Positions 57,610 to 64,000 of a stretch of 64,000 nt of DNA are shown one piece after another. Within the stretch, counting starts at the first letter, position 1, and each line of letters starts with the position of its first letter. The notes below the pieces were generated by a model that saw only the letters and a program-made list of their open reading frames with translations, had not been told where the DNA came from and searched no databases. The stretch covers positions 1 through 64,000 of the forward strand of contig WAKB01000012.1 in the NCBI GenBank assembly GCA_015523545.1, written 5' to 3'. The position numbers were made by a program, and so were the translations under genes. This stretch comes from Candidatus Geothermarchaeota archaeon. GTDB lineage: Archaea > Thermoproteota > Nitrososphaeria > Geothermarchaeales > JDFR-13.

Positions 57610-58400
57610 CCGAGCTCCCTAAGCCTCTCCTCAAGGTCTACCTCCACAGGCTGGCGGATAGTCATTGTCAAGCCGGGCAGGATCTCCACATTTCTATCGA
57701 TATACTCCACAACCCTTGACTGGCCCTGGGGGACAATGATCATCTCTGCCCCCGCCTCGGCACAGGCAATACTCTTCTCCAGGACTGCCCCGACCTTCTC
57801 TACCCCACCATAGTAGTTAAGCGCCCCAGTAGCACATACACCCTCAAGTGATAAGTCGTCAATAGCTATTGCAGCCAATGCAATGGCCATGGCTAGACCA
57901 GCGCTGGGCCCCTCAACAGCCGCCGCTAGGTTGCCACCCCTAATCTCAAGGTATATGTCATACCTATCCAGGTCGATATCGACAAGGCCGCTGCGCTTGA
58001 CCAGCTCCCTAGCTATGAGGAGGCTCTCCTGCATATCGATCCCGACAGGGGTATCTATATTGATGAATATCCGTCCAGCCCCTGGGAGGAGCTTCATCGT
58101 GAAGGGGAGGACAGCCCCCCTAACCTCACCACCTACATAGGCGACTCCCACGATCCACCAGTTCACCTCCCAGCCCTCAGCCGTCTCAACGACCTCCGGG
58201 TTTAGCCGCTGTAGATCAGCTACATAGCCCATCAACTCTCGATACCTCTCACTAAGCATGGTATACTCACTACTCAGATCCTCATATGCCGATAGGAGGT
58301 TGGAGACGTTGAAATACTGGGCGATATTGATCAGGAGGAGGACTAGGATTATCGAGATATAGAAGGCGTCCTTAGCCCCAAGTCTCACACCCATCCCCAA
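57543..58400 (-). CDS. Membrane-anchored S16 (Lon proteolytic domain) protease
   Basis: AAVEGPSAGLAMAIALAAI (Ser) and GGVEKVGAVLEKSIACAEAGAEMIIVPQ (Lys); N-terminal TM. Confidence 0.9.
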   Translation of the reverse strand: MGMGVRLGAKDAFYISIILVLLLINIAQYFNVSNLLSAYEDLSSEYTMLSERYRELMGYVADLQRLNPEVVETAEGWEVNWWIVGVAYVGGEVRGAVLPFTMKLLPGAGRIFINIDTPVGIDMQESLLIARELVKRSGLVDIDLDRYDIYLEIRGGNLAAAVEGPSAGLAMAIALAAIAIDDLSLEGVCATGALNYYGGVEKVGAVLEKSIACAEAGAEMIIVPQGQSRVVEYIDRNVEILPGLTMTIRQPVEVDLEERLRELGYSVEVVEVSTLDEAISLLRNR

Positions 58401-58486
58401 TAAGGAATAGCTAAGAACTCCTCAAACATAATTCCTATCAACACATGACATAAAGTATGACCTAGGAATCTCATATCTATTTAGAA

Positions 58487-59356
58487 ATGACTCCAGAAAC
58501 TATTCTCCTAGTAATACTACTGGTTACCAATCTTGTGATGCTTTATAAACTCGGGAAGAGCTATAGTGAGGCAGAAATCGAAAATACTGTTCACAGAGCA
58601 CTCGATAATGTAGGTTTGGCAGAGAGCATCGGTCAGCTAAAGACACAGGTAGAGGAGATAAGGACAATCGGCAAGAAGTTAGAAGATATGCTTAAAACCC
58701 CGATAGGTAGGGGTGGCTTTGGGGAAGAGACACTAGAGAAGATACTTAGAGACCAGCTACCACCAGATATGTATCGCATAAGGGGTAGACTTGAGAATGG
58801 TAAAATACCTGATGCTTGGATCGAGTCGACAGCTGGTAAGATATGCATAGATGCCAAGTTCCCCTTACACAACTACATCAAGATGACTGACTCCGAGGAT
58901 AAGAATGAAATTGAAAAATACAAAAGACAGTTCAGAAGGGACGTAGAGTCCATGCTTAGGAAGGTGGCTGATGACTATATACGTCCGGAGATTGGAACAG
59001 CAGATTTTGCAATAGTCTTTATACCCTCTGAAAGCGTCTACCACTACATAGTAACAGAGCTATATGACTTAGTGAAGGAATACTCACAGAAAGGTGTTCT
59101 AGTAGCTTCTCCCCTAACTCTATCACATAAAATCCAGCTGATAAGGGCTGGTGTACATGCACAGATGCTCAATGAGAAAGCCGAGAAAGTTTTGAACGAA
59201 ATAAGGAATCTTTCGAATATCATTAGTGAGATTGATGACAGGTGGAACAAGCTTTATAACACCCATCTCCGCAATCTGAAGAATACTGCAGAAAGTCTTG
59301 ATTACTCATTTAAAAGATTGAAGGATGAGTTCGAGAGGATACAGAAGCTATCCTAA
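58487..59356 (+). CDS. rmuC: RmuC family protein
   Basis: N-terminal TM; GFGEETLEKILRDQLPPDMYRIRGRL...PDAWIESTAGKICIDAKFPLHNY; DFAIVFIPSESVYHYIV. Confidence 0.9.
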   Translation: MTPETILLVILLVTNLVMLYKLGKSYSEAEIENTVHRALDNVGLAESIGQLKTQVEEIRTIGKKLEDMLKTPIGRGGFGEETLEKILRDQLPPDMYRIRGRLENGKIPDAWIESTAGKICIDAKFPLHNYIKMTDSEDKNEIEKYKRQFRRDVESMLRKVADDYIRPEIGTADFAIVFIPSESVYHYIVTELYDLVKEYSQKGVLVASPLTLSHKIQLIRAGVHAQMLNEKAEKVLNEIRNLSNIISEIDDRWNKLYNTHLRNLKNTAESLDYSFKRLKDEFERIQKLS

Positions 59357-59470
59357 GGATGGTATAGATTTAGCACTACTTAATATCACTTTGTCGAGGC
59401 TTCTCGACAAGTCTTTTTATATTTATCGAGGTGGGAATATTTGCGACACGGGGCTGGGGGTAATTATTAT

Positions 59471-60376
59471 ATGTCCCTCCTAGTTGCACGGGGCCTCAGG
59501 AAGAAGTATCCAACTGGTGTAGTGGCTGTTGAGAATGTGGATCTCGAGATGGATAGGGGTATATATGCCCTAATGGGTCCAAATGGGAGTGGTAAGACTA
59601 CTACCCTCTCGATGATTACTGGGAGCCTCAAGCCCGATTCTGGGGAGGTCCTGGTTAAGGGGTACTCCATGTGGGGCGGCGGCTGGGTGGAGGCTAGGAA
59701 GTTAATAGGCTTCGCCCCCCAGGACATGCCCTTCTACAAACATTTGACGGCTATGAACAACCTGGTCTACTACGGCCTACTCCACAGCCTCTCAATATTC
59801 GAGTCTAAGAGGCGGGGGAGGGAGCTCCTCGAGGCTGTCGGTCTATGGGAGGCCCGTAACAGGCAGGTATCTAAGCTGAGCGGGGGGATGAGGAGGAGGC
59901 TAGCCATAGCAGCTGCATTGATACACGACCCCGAGATACTGGTGCTAGACGAGCCCGCCTCCGGCCTAGACCCAAAGGCACGGGAGGAGCTATGGTCCCT
60001 ACTCATTACACAGTGGGGGGATAGGCTCATAGTCTTCTCCAGCCATGATGGGGAGGAGGTAGAGAGGTTCGCCACACAGGTCTATATAATGCATAGGGGG
60101 AGAGTGATCGAGAAGGGTGAGCCTGAGGAGCTTAAGAAGCGGTATATGCCCCACCCCAAGGCGGCCGTACTCATACCCGAGGGAGAGGCCCCAACCATAG
60201 ATGGGGTTGAGCCTGAGAGGGTGGGCATGATGTATCGCTACCCCCTCGAGAAGCTTACTGTAGAGGATATCGTCCACGCCCTGAGGGAGGGGGGCGTCAA
60301 GTTCACCCGTATAGAGGTGGTTGAGCCCAGCCTCTCAGAGGTATTCATATCCCTGACGGGTGAGAGGTTGTCATGA
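59471..60376 (+). CDS. ABC transporter ATP-binding protein
   Basis: ALMGPNGSGKTTTLSMITG; LSGGMRRRLAIAAALIHDPEILVLDEPASGLDP; start placed at ATG MSLLVARGL. Confidence 0.95.
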   Translation: MSLLVARGLRKKYPTGVVAVENVDLEMDRGIYALMGPNGSGKTTTLSMITGSLKPDSGEVLVKGYSMWGGGWVEARKLIGFAPQDMPFYKHLTAMNNLVYYGLLHSLSIFESKRRGRELLEAVGLWEARNRQVSKLSGGMRRRLAIAAALIHDPEILVLDEPASGLDPKAREELWSLLITQWGDRLIVFSSHDGEEVERFATQVYIMHRGRVIEKGEPEELKKRYMPHPKAAVLIPEGEAPTIDGVEPERVGMMYRYPLEKLTVEDIVHALREGGVKFTRIEVVEPSLSEVFISLTGERLS

Positions 60377-61557
60377 GTCTCTGGCAGCTGCTTGCACAGG
60401 TGTATTCATATGCCATGAGCCTCGTCAGGAGTAAGGAGGTAGCGTTCTGGGTAGTGGTCTTCCCACTGATACTCCTAACAATATTCACCACGATCTTCGC
60501 AAACCCATCCGACGTGACTGTTGAGGTGGCAGTGGCTGGGGATGACAACCTGCTGAAGGAGGTTATGCTCGATATAGAGACCCTATCCATAGTCAACGCA
60601 TCGAGTAGGGACGAGGCCCTGGAGATGCTTAGGAACGGCTCTGTCGACGTGGCTGTATACATGGCCAACGTGACGCAGCAGGGAGACATAAAGATGCCAA
60701 GCCGCGTCGAGATCTACTACCTAGAGAATATCAGCGACTCCGAGACTGCAGCGAGGATCGTGGAGGGCGTCGTCTCAGGCTTCGAGGACAGGATAAGGGA
60801 GGGGATAGTCACCTTCGTGGAGGAGAGCAACGTAGTCCCTGACCAGATGATCGGCTGGGTAAGGTTCCTAGCTGATCCCGTGAAGACGGTCTCAGAGGGT
60901 GTGGAGCCTAAGGTCGTGATGAATAGGGGTGGCCTAGTCCTCTACTGGGTAATCTCGATGATAGGTGTCGAGGTCCTATTCATAGGCCTATATACAGGGG
61001 TCATGAGCATAATATCGAAGAAGCAGGAGGGCCTCCTAAAAGTCATACTCAGCAGCCCGATGAGCAGCACAGCCATGCTCCTCTCAGACACGCTTGGCAA
61101 CTTCCTGGCGGTGGGCGTCTCGATAGCCTCCATAGTCCTAGGCGGGCTCATACTGGGGGCGGACTATACGCTGCTAACACCCGATAGAATGGCCGTGATA
61201 ATAGCCTTCTCACTTATAGGAAGCCTATTCATGACAGGGCTAGGCCTAATCCTCTCAATGCTCCCCAAGACGATAGAAGGAGCCAACGCCCTAGCCAACA
61301 TGATAGCCTTCCCACTCATGTTCCTCGGAGGCATAGTCATACCAGACATAATCCTACCGACATACCTCAGGGACTTCGCCAACATATACCCTGTAAGTAG
61401 ACTAGTCAAGTCGATGAGAGACATGATAATCTACGACATACCAACCACCAACCTCCTCTGGGACGCGGTATACGGCCTATCAACAGCAATCATAATCTAC
61501 ATAATAGGCTTCACAGTATACCGCAGACTAATGCAGAGAGCCGTAGAAAACCCATAG
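60373..61557 (+). CDS. ABC-2 type transporter permease
   Basis: TM1 plus large extracellular loop plus 5 TM; overlaps ATPase stop. Confidence 0.9.
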   Translation: MSLWQLLAQVYSYAMSLVRSKEVAFWVVVFPLILLTIFTTIFANPSDVTVEVAVAGDDNLLKEVMLDIETLSIVNASSRDEALEMLRNGSVDVAVYMANVTQQGDIKMPSRVEIYYLENISDSETAARIVEGVVSGFEDRIREGIVTFVEESNVVPDQMIGWVRFLADPVKTVSEGVEPKVVMNRGGLVLYWVISMIGVEVLFIGLYTGVMSIISKKQEGLLKVILSSPMSSTAMLLSDTLGNFLAVGVSIASIVLGGLILGADYTLLTPDRMAVIIAFSLIGSLFMTGLGLILSMLPKTIEGANALANMIAFPLMFLGGIVIPDIILPTYLRDFANIYPVSRLVKSMRDMIIYDIPTTNLLWDAVYGLSTAIIIYIIGFTVYRRLMQRAVENP

Positions 61558-61610
61558 CCAGGCGTGGAAATCTCCCTACTTTAAGTCTATCCCACCAGAT
61601 AAATTATTTC

Positions 61611-62525
61611 ATGATTCAGCCACTTTTAGAGTCCGTTACTAGGCTGGCTCTACAGATGGATTGGATAGACCTCACCTCTATAATATGGCTGCTCTTCTGG
61701 CTCCTCTTCTTCATCATGCCTTTCTCGACGTATATCCAGGCTAGGAATTTGAGGGCTGCGAGGCTGGGGATGCTGCGTGCCTTGGAGCGTAAGTATGGTA
61801 TGCGTTTCATAACGATGATCCATAGGCAGGAGAGGGTGGGCTTCCTCGGCATACCGATATATAGGTATATCGATATCGAGGACTCGGAGGAGGTTCTCAG
61901 GGCTATCAGGACTACGCCTAAGGATACGCCCATAGCTCTAGTTCTACATACCCCTGGTGGACTCGTTCTGGCAGCGTCCCAGATAGCGAGAGCCCTTAAG
62001 AAGCATCCCGCCAAGAAGGTCGTGATAGTCCCCCACTACGCGATGTCTGGGGGGACTTTGATAGCATTGGCCGCTGACGAGATATGGATGGATGAGTCCG
62101 CCGTCCTAGGCCCACTTGATCCCCAGGTTGGTCTAGGTGGGCAGACCCCACCTATGCCTGCGCCCAGCATCGTGAAGGTGGCTAGGGAGAAGGGTGAGAA
62201 GGCTGGTGACCAGTTCCTAGTACTGGCCGACATAGCCGAGAAGTCGATACGCGAGATGAGGGAGGTGATTACGGAGCTTCTCAGGGATAGGATGGGTGAG
62301 GATAGGGCTAGGGAGGTCGCCGACATATTGACTAGGGGCGAGTGGACACATAGCTACCCCATAACCCCGGAGAAGGCTAGGGAGCTCGGGCTAAACGTGA
62401 AGACCGAGATACCGCCTGAGATCTATGAGCTGATGGATCTCTATCCACAGGCGCAGCAGAGGAGGCCCGGGGTGGAGTATATCCCCCTCCCTATCGAGAG
62501 GGGGGACCGCCCCTCAAACCCCTAG
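61611..62525 (+). CDS. SDH/SppA-like ClpP-class membrane serine protease
   Basis: PIALVLHTPGGLVLAASQIARALKKHPAKKVVIVPHYAMSGGTLIALAADEIWMDESAVLGPLDPQ. Confidence 0.92.
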   Translation: MIQPLLESVTRLALQMDWIDLTSIIWLLFWLLFFIMPFSTYIQARNLRAARLGMLRALERKYGMRFITMIHRQERVGFLGIPIYRYIDIEDSEEVLRAIRTTPKDTPIALVLHTPGGLVLAASQIARALKKHPAKKVVIVPHYAMSGGTLIALAADEIWMDESAVLGPLDPQVGLGGQTPPMPAPSIVKVAREKGEKAGDQFLVLADIAEKSIREMREVITELLRDRMGEDRAREVADILTRGEWTHSYPITPEKARELGLNVKTEIPPEIYELMDLYPQAQQRRPGVEYIPLPIERGDRPSNP

Positions 62526-63852
62526 CCAATAAATAGTCTATCGCCTCAGCTGCCGATGCGTGGGTGAGCATCCTTGGTAGGCCGTATCTATCCAGTACTC
62601 TCCACGCCTCTATATAGCGGGGGCCTAGGAAAAGTGGTATAACTGGCTTGGACTCGCCTCCATCCCTATATGCGTCGCCCACCGCCTTAGCCACCTCCAC
62701 AGGATCTACAAAGCTGGGTGGGACGTGGAGCACGGCAATTATACCGGGCCATCTACTCTCTAGCAGGGTCTTTACGGTGTGGTAGTAGTAGTCGGGCCCG
62801 CCGTCAGCCGTCAAGTCTATCGGGTTCATCCTCTGCATATGTGGCCTTAGAAAGTCTAGTTTCTCAGCTACATCTCTGGGCGTCGGGCCGGGGTCATGCC
62901 CAAGCCTCCCAAGGTGATCCATGAGTATGGCCGCCGGCCCCCCACCATTGGTCACTATACCTATACCATAATTACTGGGAGTCCCAAGCCTGTATACCGC
63001 CTCAGCCACGTCGACTAGGGATATGTAGTCATCCACGAGGTATGCACCTGCTCCCCGCATAATGGTTTTGAAGAGTCGGTAGTCACCCGCTAGGGAGGCT
63101 GTATGACTCGCTAGTGCGCGTTGTGAGACATCTGTCCAGCCAGTCTTCAATATGACGACTGGCCTGCCACTATCCTTTACGGCTGATGCCAGCCTCCTCC
63201 CTTCGCCCGTCCTAAGCCCCTCCATATAGAGCATGTATACAGGGTGTCGACTCCCAAGATGCTTTATCAGCTCCCACTCAGACAGGTCCGCCTTGTTCCC
63301 AAGGGTGACTAGTATGCCTAGGCCGAGGCCCTTCACCCCTATATAATGGTTCACAGCGGCTGAGAAGGCACCGCTCTGGCTTATCAGGGCCATCTCCCCA
63401 GGCTTTACATCAGGCACGAAGCCGGCGTATAGACTGGCTACCCAGTTTATGAAGCCTGCACAGTTGGGCCCTATAACCCTGGTTCCATATGTATCAACCA
63501 CTCTCCGTATCCTACTCTCAAGCTCCTCTCTACCCTGCTCCGCGAAGCCGGAGGCATATATCACGGCTGCCCCCAAGCCACGTCTAGCCAACTCCTCGAG
63601 AGCCTCTATCGCCCTCTCCCCCGGGAGTGCTATGAGGGCTAGGTCTATACCCCCTGGTAGCTCCTCAAGGAATGTGTAGAATCTCAGTCCATAGGCCTCT
63701 CCACCCCTTGGGTTGACTGGGTATATCCTCCCCCTATAGCCATTGGCCACGAGGAGCCTCAGTATCTCATTCCCGATCTTACCCGGCTTACTACTAGCAC
63801 CTATAATGGCTACGCTCCCCGGATGGAGGAGCCTCTCAAGCCCGTCTCCCAT
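62491..63852 (-). CDS. NDP-forming acyl-CoA synthetase alpha-type protein
   Basis: LLHPGSVAIIGASSKPGKIGNEILRLL; GPNCAGFIN; ALISQSGAF; SHTASLAGDYRLF. Confidence 0.92.
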   Translation of the reverse strand: MGDGLERLLHPGSVAIIGASSKPGKIGNEILRLLVANGYRGRIYPVNPRGGEAYGLRFYTFLEELPGGIDLALIALPGERAIEALEELARRGLGAAVIYASGFAEQGREELESRIRRVVDTYGTRVIGPNCAGFINWVASLYAGFVPDVKPGEMALISQSGAFSAAVNHYIGVKGLGLGILVTLGNKADLSEWELIKHLGSRHPVYMLYMEGLRTGEGRRLASAVKDSGRPVVILKTGWTDVSQRALASHTASLAGDYRLFKTIMRGAGAYLVDDYISLVDVAEAVYRLGTPSNYGIGIVTNGGGPAAILMDHLGRLGHDPGPTPRDVAEKLDFLRPHMQRMNPIDLTADGGPDYYYHTVKTLLESRWPGIIAVLHVPPSFVDPVEVAKAVGDAYRDGGESKPVIPLFLGPRYIEAWRVLDRYGLPRMLTHASAAEAIDYLLARGLRGGPPSR

Positions 63853-63892
63853 ACAAAGCCCATATATGGCTCCAACCCTTATAGGGCGGGGG

Positions 63893-64000
63893 CTATATCA
63901 CGTCCTGCCTCCTCAACTGTAGATACGCCAACCCTGCGAATAGGATTGTGTAACCGATCACCACTGCCTGTGAAGTCCCTAGGACTAGCCATACATTCTC
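63893..64000 (-). CDS. C-terminal end of a truncated membrane protein (possibly transporter permease)
   Basis: Manual translation ENVWLVLGTSQAVVIGYTILFAGLAYLQLRRQDVI*; hydrophobic TM followed by a basic tail. Confidence 0.45.
   Translation of the reverse strand, partial: ENVWLVLGTSQAVVIGYTILFAGLAYLQLRRQDVI

Noticed and set aside
1-64000. CRISPR array or cas operon
   Set aside because: No regularly spaced direct repeats and no recognisable cas1/cas2/effector genes; only one speculative CARF-like ORF.

Overview
The window looks like a gene-dense, AGG/ATA-rich hyperthermophilic archaeal chromosome, most likely Thermoproteota/Crenarchaeota (inferred from gene content and codon usage; species not identified). 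Most of it is metabolic: two gamma-glutamyltransferase homologues, a GlcD-type FAD oxidase with ferredoxin, a fixCXAB/ETF cluster, CofE, IMP dehydrogenase, fumarase, aconitase, NAD(P)HX repair, a thiolase-fold/DUF35 cluster and several ABC transporters. No rRNA, confident tRNA, CRISPR array or intact transposon was seen. The loci I consider most worth follow-up are: (1) a heme-copper oxidase/NOR-superfamily locus (26.0-33.0 kb). Its catalytic subunit has D-x3-D where H-x3-Y is expected, its subunit II has lost the CuA cysteines, a separate membrane-anchored protein carries an intact CuA motif, and a Cys-rich Bat-type regulator lies next to it. (2) A candidate donor-strand-type (TasA/AbpA-like) surface filament operon with its own signal peptidase (38.3-41.2 kb). 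(3) Two thiolase-fold proteins that have both lost the catalytic Cys/His residues, each next to a DUF35 protein (33.2-36.5 kb). (4) A secreted trypsin-fold (S1) protease linked to two paralogous membrane-anchored proteins of unknown family (45.4-48.6 kb). (5) A ~158-bp non-coding element bounded by inverted repeats that contains a 12-nt match to the archaeal 16S rRNA 5' end (43.9-44.0 kb). (6) A possible orphan CARF/Csx1-like protein (17.4 kb). All homology calls come from reading motifs and remembered families; no search was run.
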